Shown here: positions 9,490-18,789 of the stretch, one piece after another
How the letters are laid out: each line of letters begins with the position of its first letter
How positions within the stretch are numbered: position 1 is the first letter of the stretch
From: Flectobacillus roseus
Lineage (GTDB): Bacteria; Bacteroidota; Bacteroidia; Cytophagales; Spirosomataceae
Assembly (NCBI RefSeq): GCF_030056665.1
Contig: NZ_JASHIG010000014.1
Reading direction: 5' to 3' (one strand)
DNA length: 64,000 nucleotides
Position numbers and translations under genes: made by a program
The notes under the pieces: generated by a model
The model's input: only the letters and a program-made list of their open reading frames with translations
What the model was told of the DNA's origin: nothing
The model's database searches: none

Positions 9490-9820
9490 CAAGAGCGTAC
9501 GAGGGATTCTAAAAGTGTTTATTTCGGATATCGGATGTTGGATTTCGGAAGTGTAATTTTTTACATTTTCTAAAAAAATAAAGGTACTTAACCTTATTTC
9601 CGTAATCCCAAATTTGAAATAGTTTGGAATCCTTCGTACAGAACTAATTGCAAATGACGATTTTGAAACGCAAGGTGTTGATAATTAAATCTTTACATTC
9701 ATAGTTCAGCGCTACTGCTCAAGTATATATCTTATTCGCTAGAGGCTATAAGCATAAGGCTGTAGGATTTACATTGTCTAATGCCTATAGCTTGAAGCGT
9801 AACAATTGTTAAGATTAGGA
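9490..9820. repeat. Composite intergenic repeat with imperfect inverted ends
   Basis: The susD to 9936 gap holds GCGTACGAGGGATTC near 9498 and its near-complement GAATCCTTCGTAC near 9629, enclosing the phrase GGATGTTGGATTTCGGAAG. A second inverted pair of the kind GGCTATAAGC / GCCTATAGCTT lies around 9733-9796. The same GGATTTCGGAAG phrase occurs near 25985. No ORF is credible in this gap. Confidence 0.5.
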
Positions 9821-9837
9821 AAATCATTGTAATCCAG

Positions 9838-9867
9838 TTTATCGGGCGAAGCTTTTCGCCCGATAAA
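9838..9867 (+). terminator. Strong GC-rich hairpin terminator
   Basis: TTTATCGGGCGAA (9838-9850) and TTCGCCCGATAAA (9855-9867) form a perfect 13-base stem with loop GCTT, and a T-run overlaps the right arm (AAATTTTTT). It closes the sigma-fecR-susCD transcription unit and suggests the next gene has its own promoter. Confidence 0.8.
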
Positions 9868-9935
9868 TTTTTTAAGTAAAATCTTTATCATTAGCTTTCA
9901 ACGTAAAAGTTGTTTCATCCTCACTATTTCAATCA

Positions 9936-12900
9936 ATGTACAAATATCTCTCCCTCTTCTTGTTACCACTTTTTATAGCATGTTCTTCTAATACAAAAGA
10001 AACCTTGTTTAAGGCGGTCGATGCCAAAGACTCAGGTATCTCTTTTGTCAACGAAGTAGTAGAAGATGCCCAAAATAACGTACTCGAATACCAATATTTT
10101 TATAATGGCGGTGGAGTTGCCATAGGTGATGTCAATGGCGATGGTCTGGCGGATATTTATTTTACAGGAAATATGGTTGAAAACAAGCTATATCTCAATA
10201 AAGGAAAATCCGAAAATGCTTCTTTTCATTTTGAAGATATTACCCAAAAGGCAGGTGTGAATGGTCGTAAGCGCTGGAAAACGGGTGTGTCTATGGCGGA
10301 TGTAAACGCCGATGGCAAACTAGATATTTATGTATGTTATTCAGGAACAGGAACTGACGAAGATCGCCGTAATGAGTTGTATATCAATCAAGGAAACCAA
10401 AATGGAATTCCTGTTTTTAAAGAATCTGCTAAAGAATATGGCCTCGATGCACCAGGAACTTACACCACCCAAGTCGCTTTTTTTGATATGGACAACGATG
10501 GCGATTTGGATATGTTTATGGTCAATCATGCCGATATGTTCTTCAACTCTGTCTTTAATACTCAAAAATTGCGTAATACTCGTCACAACAAATTTGGGAA
10601 TCGTCTTTACCGTAATGATCATGGACATTTCAACGATATAAGTAAAGAATCGGGTATTGATGGAAGCGGATTAAACTTTGGTTTGAGTGTAGCTATGGGA
10701 GATGTCAACAACGATGGCTGGTGTGATTTGTACGTGACCAATGATTATGACGAACAAGATTTTTTGTATATCAACCAGAAGAATGGTCATTTTAAAGAAG
10801 TTACCGAAGAAAGCTTTGGGCATCTTTCAAAGTTTTCGATGGGCTCTAATATTGTAGACTTGAACAACGACCTTCGTAGCGATTTGATTACGCTCGATAT
10901 GTTGCCAGAATCGAACGAACGTCAAAAATTGCTCAAAGGACCTGACGAATATGATAGACACCAGTTGCTCTTGGAAAGTGGGTTTTACCACCAGAATATG
11001 CGAAATATGTTGCATATCAATCAAGGAAATACAGCAGGTGGTATACCAGTTTTTAGTGAAGTAGGCCAATTGGCAGGTGTTTCAAATACCGATTGGAGTT
11101 GGTGTCCGTTAGCAGGTGACTTTGATAACGACGGTCGTAAAGATTTGTATATTACGAATGGCTATTTAAGAGATTTTACGAATCTCGACTTTTTGAAATT
11201 TACCTATGAAGAAGAAAATCAAAAGGCACAAGCTACTGGGCAAAAACTAAATACTTGGCAATTGATTCAGCAAATGTCTCAAACGTTAGTGAGTAATTAT
11301 GGATTTTCGAACCAAGGGAATGGGCAGGACATATCATTTAAAAATGTTACCGAGTCTTGGGGACTTTCCACTCCTTCGATTAGTACGGGTGCTGCTTATG
11401 CGGATTTGGACAATGATGGCGATTTGGATTTGGTCATCAATAACTCCAATCAACCTGCTTTAGTCTATGAAAATCGTGAACAACAACAGTCTCCGAGTCA
11501 TTATTTGAGAATACAACTCTCACAAAATCAAAGCAATACTTATGGTGTGGGAGCCAAGATTGTTTTACATACTGCCTCAGGCGTACAAACTCAAACTCTA
11601 TTTCCTGCCCAAGGTTTTCAGAGTTGTGCCGAACCTATTGTACATTTTGGTTTAGGAAAAGACTCTCTTGTGACAGCGCTTGAGGTATATTGGACAGATG
11701 GAAAAGTGACCAAACTTTCAGCAATTAAGACAAATCAATTGCTCAAAATAAATAATCAAAATGCCGTGGAAGGCGTTTTTTCTTTACCAGAAAATCCTGC
11801 CATGTTTGTTGATTTTACTGAAAAATCTGGATTGAATTACACTCATCAAAATATCCCACAAGTTGATTTCAAACAGCAAATTTTACTGCCCTACCAGCTC
11901 TCAAAACTGGGGCCATTCTTAGCTAGTGGTGATGTCAATGGAGATGGGCTTGAGGATATAATTGTGGGTGGAAACTATTTAAAACCTGCGGTTTTGTATA
12001 TCCAACAACCCAATCAAACCTTTAAGGCATCAAATGCTCAGCCTTGGAATACCCTTGGCTTATATTCCGATATGGGCTTATGTCTGTTTGATGCTGATGG
12101 CGACAAAGATTTGGATTTGTTTATTGCACGTGGGAATACCAATCAGCCTTCACATACTTCTGATTATCAAGATGTTATTTTTATAAATGATGGTAAGGGC
12201 AATTTTACTCCAGCAAAGAATGCATTGCCTGATTTAACAAGCAATGGGAGTTGTGTTGCGGCAGCAGACTACGACAAAGATGGAGATTTAGATTTATTTG
12301 TGGGTGGTCGCTCAATGCCTGGAAGCTATCCTGAAGCAGACTTTTCGTATTTGCTCAAAAATCAAAGTGCTAATGGGCTGATAAAATTTGTGTATGCTTC
12401 TGAACAAAAGGAAATGGCTTTGCGCCAGCCTGGACTTGTCAACACGGTTGTTTGGCGCGATTTAAACAAAGATGGTTGGGTTGATTTGGTTGTAGCAGGC
12501 GAATTTATGCCTGTCACTGTTTTCGAAAACCATAAAGGACAATTGCAGAATGCTACAGCACAATATGGACTAGAGAACTCTCAAGGTATGTGGCAAAAAA
12601 TTGTGCTGGATGATATTGATCATGATGGAGATATAGATATTCTAGCGGGAAATCTGGGGCTTAATACACAGTTGAGAGCTTCTCAAAAAGAACCTATGAC
12701 CTTAACCTATGGAGATTTTGACCAAAACGGAACGATTGAGCCTGTTATCAACTATTTTATTCAGGGGAAAAGCTATCCTCTGGCGACTTTGGATGAATTT
12801 TCGTACCAGATGCCAAGTATCAAAAAGAAATTCTTGAAGTATAAAGATTATTCGCAGGCAACACTCAAGGAAATACTGACTGACGAACAACGAAAAAATA

Positions 12901-13283
12901 GCAAAGAGCTTAAGGTTCAAGAGTTAAAGACAACGCTATTTATCAATAATCAAGGAAAATTTACGGCGAATAGTCTTCCAATGGCTGCTCAAAACTCTTG
13001 GATATCAGGTATTATAGTGCAAGATTTTAATAAAGACGGAAAGAAAGACTTGCTTCTGGCAGGAAACTTTTATCCTTGGAAAATCCAACTAGGAAAGAGC
13101 GATGCCAATAAAGGCCTCATTTTAATAGGAAATGGAAAAGGGACTTTTACCACCCTACCTAATAGCCAATCAAAACTTTTGTTAGAGGGAGATATTCGTG
13201 GGATTTATCCGATTAAAGTTGGTGCATCTTCAGTTTTTGTATTGCCTAGAAATGCGGATAGATTAAGTATTTTAAAGTATTGA
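9936..13283 (+). CDS. Large FG-GAP/VCBS repeat lipoprotein with ASPIC/UnbV domain
   Basis: 1115 residues with a lipoprotein signal (LPLFIAC, cysteine 16), so it is likely anchored in the outer membrane. Many calcium-binding-like FG-GAP blades are visible: GDVNGDGLADIYFTGN (about 65), ADVNADGKLDIYVC (about 125), DMDNDGDLDMF (about 185), GDVNNDGWCDLYVTND, GDFDNDGRKDLYITNG, ADLDNDGDLDLVINN, and again in the C-terminal half. Between the two propellers, about residues 535-605, is an ASPIC/UnbV domain (GVGAKIVLHTASGVQTQTLFP...LEVYWTDGKV). Such CRTAC1-like proteins often lie next to SusC/SusD pairs in Bacteroidota; biochemical function is not established. It follows the susCD operon but has its own leader after a terminator. 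Confidence 0.85.
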   Translation: MYKYLSLFLLPLFIACSSNTKETLFKAVDAKDSGISFVNEVVEDAQNNVLEYQYFYNGGGVAIGDVNGDGLADIYFTGNMVENKLYLNKGKSENASFHFEDITQKAGVNGRKRWKTGVSMADVNADGKLDIYVCYSGTGTDEDRRNELYINQGNQNGIPVFKESAKEYGLDAPGTYTTQVAFFDMDNDGDLDMFMVNHADMFFNSVFNTQKLRNTRHNKFGNRLYRNDHGHFNDISKESGIDGSGLNFGLSVAMGDVNNDGWCDLYVTNDYDEQDFLYINQKNGHFKEVTEESFGHLSKFSMGSNIVDLNNDLRSDLITLDMLPESNERQKLLKGPDEYDRHQLLLESGFYHQNMRNMLHINQGNTAGGIPVFSEVGQLAGVSNTDWSWCPLAGDFDNDGRKDLYITNGYLRDFTNLDFLKFTYEEENQKAQATGQKLNTWQLIQQMSQTLVSNYGFSNQGNGQDISFKNVTESWGLSTPSISTGAAYADLDNDGDLDLVINNSNQPALVYENREQQQSPSHYLRIQLSQNQSNTYGVGAKIVLHTASGVQTQTLFPAQGFQSCAEPIVHFGLGKDSLVTALEVYWTDGKVTKLSAIKTNQLLKINNQNAVEGVFSLPENPAMFVDFTEKSGLNYTHQNIPQVDFKQQILLPYQLSKLGPFLASGDVNGDGLEDIIVGGNYLKPAVLYIQQPNQTFKASNAQPWNTLGLYSDMGLCLFDADGDKDLDLFIARGNTNQPSHTSDYQDVIFINDGKGNFTPAKNALPDLTSNGSCVAAADYDKDGDLDLFVGGRSMPGSYPEADFSYLLKNQSANGLIKFVYASEQKEMALRQPGLVNTVVWRDLNKDGWVDLVVAGEFMPVTVFENHKGQLQNATAQYGLENSQGMWQKIVLDDIDHDGDIDILAGNLGLNTQLRASQKEPMTLTYGDFDQNGTIEPVINYFIQGKSYPLATLDEFSYQMPSIKKKFLKYKDYSQATLKEILTDEQRKNSKELKVQELKTTLFINNQGKFTANSLPMAAQNSWISGIIVQDFNKDGKKDLLLAGNFYPWKIQLGKSDANKGLILIGNGKGTFTTLPNSQSKLLLEGDIRGIYPIKVGASSVFVLPRNADRLSILKY

Positions 13284-13299
13284 TAAATAAATTATTAGA

Positions 13300-13342
13300 G
13301 CTTTGCCTGTTTTTTGTAGCCTCATTAAAAAGCAGGTAAAGC
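13300..13342 (+). terminator. Imperfect hairpin after the FG-GAP gene
   Basis: GCTTTGCCTG with a following T-run faces AAAAAGCAGGTAAAGC across about 12 bases. The arms pair with two mismatches. It lies 17 bases after the stop codon and probably serves both converging genes. Confidence 0.6.
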
Positions 13343-13404
13343 AACTTTATGTTGATAGCATTTTGTGAAAATTAGAGGGAGAAAGATAAACTCAAATGTT
13401 ATTT

Positions 13405-13887
13405 TCAAGCTTCTACGACGGGGTATGAATTCCTGCACTCTTCTCGATTACACTCTCCATATAGCGTAAGCGAATGTCCTGTGACGGTTGCACCAAAATG
13501 CTCTTCGACAGTAGTTTGAATATGATGAATACGTGGATCACAAAACTCAAAAATTTGATTACACCTAATACAAATCAAATGACAATGCTGTTTTCGACCT
13601 AAGGCTCTTTCATAACGAGCTGCTTGCCCTTTGCCAAATTGGTGTTTGAGTACTAGGCCAACTTCTTCAAAAAATACCAAGTTGTTATAAACGGTTGCCA
13701 TACTCACTTGGAAATTGTTTTGAATGAGATGTAAATAAAATTCTTCTGCCATAAAATGGTCATGGAATTTGTATAACTCTTCCAATAACTTATATCGTTC
13801 GGTTGATTTCCGAAAATTTCTTCTTACAACTTCTGTGTCTAGATGCCTTTTTGCTTTTATAAATTCCTCTCTGGTCGTCGAATCCAT
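13405..13887 (-). CDS. Fur family metal- or peroxide-responsive repressor
   Basis: 160 residues. The N-terminal winged helix covers about 20-95 (RYKLLEELYKFHDHFMAEEFYLHL...VSMATVYNNLVFFEEVGLV). The C-terminal dimerisation domain starts at RKQHCHLICIRCNQIFEF. It has two cysteine pairs, CIRC and CNREEC, which fit the structural zinc site of Fur/PerR proteins, plus histidines (HCH, HH) for the regulatory metal. I cannot separate Fur from PerR or Zur by eye. The gene is divergent from a thioredoxin-reductase-like flavoprotein, with a perfect 10-1-10 palindrome in the shared region, which makes a redox or iron response plausible. Confidence 0.9.
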   Translation of the reverse strand: MDSTTREEFIKAKRHLDTEVVRRNFRKSTERYKLLEELYKFHDHFMAEEFYLHLIQNNFQVSMATVYNNLVFFEEVGLVLKHQFGKGQAARYERALGRKQHCHLICIRCNQIFEFCDPRIHHIQTTVEEHFGATVTGHSLTLYGECNREECRNSYPVVEA

Positions 13888-13927
13888 CTTGTTTTAGTCA
13901 ACAAAGTCTAAACGGTCTCAAAAAATA

Positions 13928-14023
13928 CTAGAGCTATTAGAGCAATATCTATAGCTCTAGATTTCTGAATTCACCGATTAATTATACTCTCAGTGAGATA
14001 CCTCTCTGCGTATCATCTGAGAG
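13928..14023. other. Structured intergenic segment with two hairpins
   Basis: CTAGAGCTAT (13928-13937) pairs perfectly with ATAGCTCTAG (13951-13960). A second stem pairs CTCTCAG (13987-13993) with CTGAGAG (14017-14023), extended inside by GATA/TATC. Both lie between the divergent fur and reductase genes. They could shape the 5' leader of either gene or be operators. Confidence 0.4.
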
Positions 14024-14117
14024 CCTATCCTGTAATGTTCATGAGTAATTACTGAACAAATATAAGTTCTTATTTTTAATTAATCTAAATAAAATTTATA
14101 AAAATATGAATTTTATT

Positions 14118-14138
14118 TATTGCAACAATGTTGCAATA
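14118..14138. promoter_or_regulatory. Perfect 10-1-10 palindrome, candidate Fur-family operator
   Basis: The half-site TATTGCAACA is repeated as its exact complement TGTTGCAATA around a single central A. It ends 28 bases before the reductase start codon, where a repressor would block transcription. The size and the 1-base centre resemble Fur/PerR boxes, and a Fur-family gene is the divergent neighbour. The match to a specific Bacteroidota consensus is not something I can confirm. Confidence 0.6.
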
Positions 14139-14166
14139 GTAGAATTAATAATAAACAAATAGAAAA

Positions 14167-15066
14167 ATGGTAAATCAATACGAGGTAATAATAATAGGAG
14201 GGAGTTATTCAGGATTATCGTCAGCAATGGCATTGGGACGTGCTTTACGAAAGGTTTTAGTATTAGATACAGGTAAACCTTGCAATAGATACACGCCTCA
14301 TTCTCATAATTTTATCACGCAAGACGGCGAAACACCTTTTGAAATTTTCCAAAAAGCAAAATCACAAGTACTGGCATATCCAACTGTAGATTTTCGAGAA
14401 AATAAGGTATTGACAGTATTAAAAACAGAAGAAGGATTTAAAGTCAAAACGCCAGATGATTCTTTTTTTACGAAGAAAATCATTCTTGCTACAGGCATTA
14501 AAGACATTTTTCCTGACATCAAGGGTTTTGAAGATTGTTGGGGAAAAAGCATTTTGCATTGCCCATATTGTCACGGGTACGAAGTCAGAAATCAACAAAT
14601 CGCAGTCGTTGGAAATGGCGAGATAGGATATGATTTTGCTAAATTGATTTATCAGTGGTCAACCAATATTGTTTTGTTGACTGACGGGAAAAGTACACTT
14701 TCTCAAGAGCAAACAAACAAGTTGATTTCAAAGGGTATTCGTGTAATTGAAAACATAATAGAAGAGTACTGTCATGCAGAAGGACAAGTAACGTATATTA
14801 AGTTGGGTGAGGACATGGAGTTGTCAGTTGATGCCGTGTTTGCTCGAGTTCCTTTCCAACAGTCCACTAGTTTTGCAGAGGATTTAGGTTGTACCATGCT
14901 TCCATCGGGTTATGTTCAAGTAGATGAAATGCAAAGAACCTCGGTTCGAGGTGTTTATGCTGTAGGAGACAGTACTAGTATGATGCGCTCAGTTTCGGTA
15001 GCTGTAGCAACAGGGACAAAAGCAGGAGCCATGATAAACAAAGAACTGATAGAAGAAGAATTCTAG
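14167..15066 (+). CDS. Thioredoxin-reductase-like NAD(P)/FAD-dependent oxidoreductase
   Basis: 299 residues, the normal size of the small thioredoxin reductase group. The FAD-binding motif IIIGGSYSGLSSAMALGRA is at about 9-27. The active-site disulfide CPYC in HCPYCHGYEV is near residue 138. The NAD(P)-binding motif VVGNGEIGYDFAKL is near 150, and the closing FAD motif GVYAVGDSTS is near 265. Variation in the NADPH-binding segment and the CPYCHGYE form are typical of the reductase-like branch rather than canonical TrxB, so the electron acceptor is uncertain. Its promoter region carries the palindrome at 14118-14138 shared with a Fur-family repressor, pointing to redox or metal control. It is monocistronic and converges on the GH88 gene. 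Confidence 0.85.
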   Translation: MVNQYEVIIIGGSYSGLSSAMALGRALRKVLVLDTGKPCNRYTPHSHNFITQDGETPFEIFQKAKSQVLAYPTVDFRENKVLTVLKTEEGFKVKTPDDSFFTKKIILATGIKDIFPDIKGFEDCWGKSILHCPYCHGYEVRNQQIAVVGNGEIGYDFAKLIYQWSTNIVLLTDGKSTLSQEQTNKLISKGIRVIENIIEEYCHAEGQVTYIKLGEDMELSVDAVFARVPFQQSTSFAEDLGCTMLPSGYVQVDEMQRTSVRGVYAVGDSTSMMRSVSVAVATGTKAGAMINKELIEEEF

Positions 15067-15268
15067 AAATAGACTTCTTGATTTACTAGTTTGAAATATG
15101 TGTTCTTGTCTAAAAGGTGTTTAATCTATCGGGACAAGATAAACATCTGTGGAGAACTGTAGTAAGTACTAGCATTAGATTTTAAACCTCGATCGCTCGT
15201 GATTATTATAGAAAAAAGCTCCGTAGGAGCGACAGTTTGGTAGGAGGTTTGTATCTATGATTGTTAAA

Positions 15269-15332
15269 AAGAGCGCCGTAGGTGCGAAAGAATGCCAATT
15301 ATATTAAGGTCTTTCGCACCTACAGCGCTCTT
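15269..15332. terminator. Long hairpin between convergent genes, REP-like
   Basis: AAGAGCGCCGTAGGTGCGAA (from 15269) pairs with the complement ending GCGCTCTT at 15332; the arms are 23 bases with one mismatch and an 18-base loop. A related short palindrome, AGCTCCGTAGGAGCG, lies near 15219. T-runs flank it on the right. It probably terminates the reductase gene and the converging GH88 operon. The whole 15067-15388 gap holds no gene. Confidence 0.65.
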
Positions 15333-15388
15333 AAAGGGCTTTTTTATGTGTATGCTACCAAATAGCAATTCACAACTTTTAACTAGGC

Positions 15389-16552
15389 TTACTTACCAGA
15401 AGCCTTCAATTGCTTGTATCTCAAAAGTGCTTCCAAATAGTAGTAATCTGCATATACCAATGGAACATCCACTTCCGAATTACCTGGTTTGTGACCAGTG
15501 CTATGCATCAAAATAAAGTGATTGTTTTCTCCAATTTTTGCTTTAAATGCTGGAGAAGAAAGTGTTTCAAGCATTTTGATGGCATTGCTCAAATATTCTG
15601 CTTTTTGTTTTCCTTTTGAGTATTGCGCTAGCTCAAATAGGGCAGACGAAGCAATAGCACCAGCTGAAGCATCACGTTCTTCACCGGGTTTGTTATAATC
15701 CCAATATGGAATTTTGTCGGCTGGTAAATTTGGATTATGAAGAATAAACGCCGCAATTTTATGTGCTTGCTCTAAATATTTAGGGTCTTTTGTTTCACGA
15801 TACATTACGGTGTAGCCATACAAACCCCATGCTTGTCCACGCGCCCACGCTGATTCATCGGCGGCACCTTGGTGTGTTTTTTGGGCTTGTACTTCTCCGT
15901 TTGGTCCATAACAAATTACATGATAACTACTATTATCAGCTCTGAAATGGTTTTTCAACGTATTGTCAGCGTGGATGGTGCTGATGTTGTAAAAGGATTT
16001 ATCGCCCGAAACCTTAGATGCCCAGAACAAAAACTCCAAGTTCATCATATTATCGATGATAACTGGATATTCATATTTTCCTTGAAATTTGTTCCAAGAT
16101 TTGATTAAGCCAACTTTAGGGTCAAATCGTGTTGAAAGTGATTTGGCACCTGTTAGCATAATGTTTTTGTATTCCTCATTTTTGGTAAGACGATATCCAT
16201 TTCCAAAAGGACAATATAGCATAAAACCCAAATCGTGCGTACCCGTATTGTATTGTTCTTTGGCTACTGCCATCGTCCATTTTTCGGCAGCATCTTTCCA
16301 TTTTGAGTCATGGGTATATTCGTATAGATACCAGAGTGAGCCTCCAAAGAAACCGCTACACCACCATTCTGATTTCATATCACGAGGCGAACCGTCGGGA
16401 TTGGTAGATTGAGGAAACTTCGTCAAATCGGGATGTGATGCCAACATACCTTCATATTGTTTGGCAGCATAATCAAATTCTTTTTTGACATTGATTTGAC
16501 TCATCGCCAAATGCGTACAAGCAAGAAGAATAAACGTTTTTACAAATTTCAT
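15389..16552 (-). CDS. GH88 unsaturated glucuronyl hydrolase
   Basis: 387 residues with an N-terminal signal peptide (FILLACTHLAMSQ), so it acts in the periplasm. It matches glycoside hydrolase family 88: an alpha-barrel protein with conserved segments WWCSGFFGGSLWYLYE, THDLGFMLYCPFGNGYRLT and YPVIIDNMMNLEFLFWA. The aspartates in HDLGF and IIDNMM are the expected catalytic pair. Later parts include ESAWARGQAWGLYGY and GEERDASAGAIASSALFEL. Family members remove the 4,5-unsaturated uronic acid left at the non-reducing end by polysaccharide lyases. It is the last gene of a minus-strand locus with a heparinase II/III-like lyase, SusCD and a sulfatase, which is the expected partner set. Confidence 0.9.
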   Translation of the reverse strand: MKFVKTFILLACTHLAMSQINVKKEFDYAAKQYEGMLASHPDLTKFPQSTNPDGSPRDMKSEWWCSGFFGGSLWYLYEYTHDSKWKDAAEKWTMAVAKEQYNTGTHDLGFMLYCPFGNGYRLTKNEEYKNIMLTGAKSLSTRFDPKVGLIKSWNKFQGKYEYPVIIDNMMNLEFLFWASKVSGDKSFYNISTIHADNTLKNHFRADNSSYHVICYGPNGEVQAQKTHQGAADESAWARGQAWGLYGYTVMYRETKDPKYLEQAHKIAAFILHNPNLPADKIPYWDYNKPGEERDASAGAIASSALFELAQYSKGKQKAEYLSNAIKMLETLSSPAFKAKIGENNHFILMHSTGHKPGNSEVDVPLVYADYYYLEALLRYKQLKASGK

Positions 16553-16689
16553 AGTTTACAAAGATTTATTGATTCAGTTATAGGAATACGTAAGGTTGAG
16601 GTTTTTAAGTTAGTGCTATGTAAAAGGATGTTATTCGTTAACAGTATATTAGTTGTTGGAATAATCTCATAATCAGAAGGATACACTTT

Positions 16690-16818
16690 AGGCTTTCAGG
16701 TATCAGCTTTCAGCGGTGGGCATTCGGCAAAATATATCTATCGTTACTAAAAAACATTTTAACACTCTGTGCCTTGTGCCTGTTGCCTTATCCCTAAAAC
16801 ACAAAACTTAAATATAAT
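16690..16818. repeat. Dispersed intergenic repeat copy, inverted orientation
   Basis: The reverse complement of the family seen at 1-258: GGCTTTCAGGTATCAGC, then ATTCGGCAAAATATATC, then TTAACACTCTGTGCCTTGTG. It fills the gap between the GH88 and the lyase genes and ends 14 bases before the lyase stop codon. Confidence 0.75.
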
Positions 16819-16831
16819 TCTGCACAATTAC

Positions 16832-18751
16832 TTACTTCCCTTCAAATTTCAACTGATATTTTCCTTTAGTACTTGGTTTTTTGTGTGTTAGCAAAATTCT
16901 AGTAACGAGTTTCTTTCCCCATTTTGTTTTAAAACTATCATATTCCATCCCTTCGGTAGATGGCATATCGGTGCTAACGCTGAAGAGATTTGGGTCGTAG
17001 GTAGCCACTAATTGTGTATCGTCGTTGGTAAAGATAATCTGTCCCGCTTTACTTGTATCTACCTGACAGATCGTCATCAAGACTTGTTGTAATGACTGAG
17101 GGTTTTGAGACAACACAAAGTCGTCATTTATTTCAATTTGATGCTTTTGTTTTAAAAGTTTTACCCCTCTTTTCCATGTTTGAATACCTGCTTCTTGTGG
17201 GTAAGCCCCAGCAATATTCATGGTCAAACCTACTTCTTTTTCATTACTCAAAAAGGCTACATCATGTGCCTCAAAACTTCGTCCATCTTTTTGTCCGATT
17301 CCATTAATCATCGGTAAATTATGGTGCTGAGACTGTGTAAACCAAAGTTCATAACGTTGTTTAGAGAACGTTCTGGCGGTGTAATTACCACGACCAGCAT
17401 CAATAATCATAGGTTTTCCTTTGTAGTAAATAATGAAATCGCCTACGTCATTATGATTGTGGCTCTCGTCGTTGTGCCCACCGTGAGTTGCCAAAAACAA
17501 GCCCGTATTATCTCTTGCTGTCATCACTTGAATATCACTAATCCAAGCCTCGTTGACTGGCTGATATTCGGTGTCATTTGCTTTGATTGAACCAACTGTC
17601 AAAAAATTTTGGATTCTGCGCATGCGCTGGTATCCTTCGGTTTTGACTTGTGGGTATTTAGCAAAAGCCCATTCTCCAAAGTGTTGTAATTGAGGTTCTT
17701 GGATAGCTTTTCCGAAACGAAACAACATCAAACCATCTGGTCGAAGTGTTGGATCAGCATCGGCAAAATTGACGAAATATTCACCACTGATATGCGTTTT
17801 GTACACATAATTCGCCATTTTTTTAATAAGCTCATTTTGATAAATATTTACTCGATTATTGGTAGCATTTTGTAAAAGCTCTAAGCAGTCAAAAACACTG
17901 CCACCTGCGGCAAACCAGTAACTTGGTCCTTCGTCGCAACCACCATCTTCACCTAAGCTATTCAAATAGGAATCTAGCCCAATCATTGCGCCATACAACA
18001 TTTTGGCACGGCGACTTTCATCTTTTTCCAAGAGCAAATTACTCAAAATCCAGTTGGACATAATCCAAGGATTCCAGTTGTTGACAGGTTTAGTTTTGCT
18101 CATCCAACCAAATCTTTCTGGATTATTGAGCATAGGATTGAAAATGCGCACATTAGTTTCGTGGTAAATCCTTTTACGAATCAATGGATTAATCTTATCC
18201 AATTTTTTACCAACCCAATAATCAGCAATGGCAAGAACTGAAGCCGTTTCGGCAGAAAACAAATCAACCACAGGGTTTGTCACATCGGGAAGCCCCGTAT
18301 GGCCAATATGCGCAGGAACGCCCCAATAACTTTCTTCGCAAATTGACCAGATACCGTTGAGGATAGCCTCCATAAATCGACCCTTATCTTCGATACTTTC
18401 TGCTAAAAGTAATTGAAAAAGGTTATTGCGTTTACCAAAAGAAATACTTCCATGACGATTGCGGTCACCAGAACGTACATAGTCGAGTGAAATCGTTGCA
18501 GAAATAGGCTCAAATTTATAATTGAGAGCTTTTTCTCCGTCTTTAATAACTTTTTGTAATACCGAATCAGGTACTTGGGATTTCCATTCAGTAGGATTTT
18601 GAGGATAGGGATGCCACTGATTTAGCGGAATCAGACTTTGTTGGACAGCCCCTAATGAATAGTCTTTTCCAAAAATATTTCGAGGCGTAATTTGTGCTTT
18701 GGTACTCACCACAAAACACAATAAAAAAATAAGTATTCGAGGTATGGACAT
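16832..18751 (-). CDS. Heparinase II/III-like polysaccharide lyase
   Basis: 639 residues with signal peptide (ILIFLLCFVVSTKAQ). The N-terminal half (about 40-360) is the alpha/alpha toroid typical of heparinase II/III-type lyases (NWNPWIMSNWILSNLLLEKDE, GGCDEGPSYWFAAGG with likely substrate-binding Tyr/Trp). The C-terminal half is the beta-sandwich domain, starting around THGGHNDESHNHNDVGDFIIYY, where the HNHNDVGDF segment is the conserved metal and substrate region of the family. Predicted to cleave uronic-acid-containing glycosaminoglycans or related polymers by beta-elimination, producing the unsaturated ends that the adjacent GH88 removes. PL family (12, 15, 21 or a relative) cannot be fixed by eye. 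Confidence 0.85.
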   Translation of the reverse strand: MSIPRILIFLLCFVVSTKAQITPRNIFGKDYSLGAVQQSLIPLNQWHPYPQNPTEWKSQVPDSVLQKVIKDGEKALNYKFEPISATISLDYVRSGDRNRHGSISFGKRNNLFQLLLAESIEDKGRFMEAILNGIWSICEESYWGVPAHIGHTGLPDVTNPVVDLFSAETASVLAIADYWVGKKLDKINPLIRKRIYHETNVRIFNPMLNNPERFGWMSKTKPVNNWNPWIMSNWILSNLLLEKDESRRAKMLYGAMIGLDSYLNSLGEDGGCDEGPSYWFAAGGSVFDCLELLQNATNNRVNIYQNELIKKMANYVYKTHISGEYFVNFADADPTLRPDGLMLFRFGKAIQEPQLQHFGEWAFAKYPQVKTEGYQRMRRIQNFLTVGSIKANDTEYQPVNEAWISDIQVMTARDNTGLFLATHGGHNDESHNHNDVGDFIIYYKGKPMIIDAGRGNYTARTFSKQRYELWFTQSQHHNLPMINGIGQKDGRSFEAHDVAFLSNEKEVGLTMNIAGAYPQEAGIQTWKRGVKLLKQKHQIEINDDFVLSQNPQSLQQVLMTICQVDTSKAGQIIFTNDDTQLVATYDPNLFSVSTDMPSTEGMEYDSFKTKWGKKLVTRILLTHKKPSTKGKYQLKFEGK

Positions 18752-18789
18752 CTTAGTGTGCGTTAAAATTTAATCGCCTTTAGACAAGA

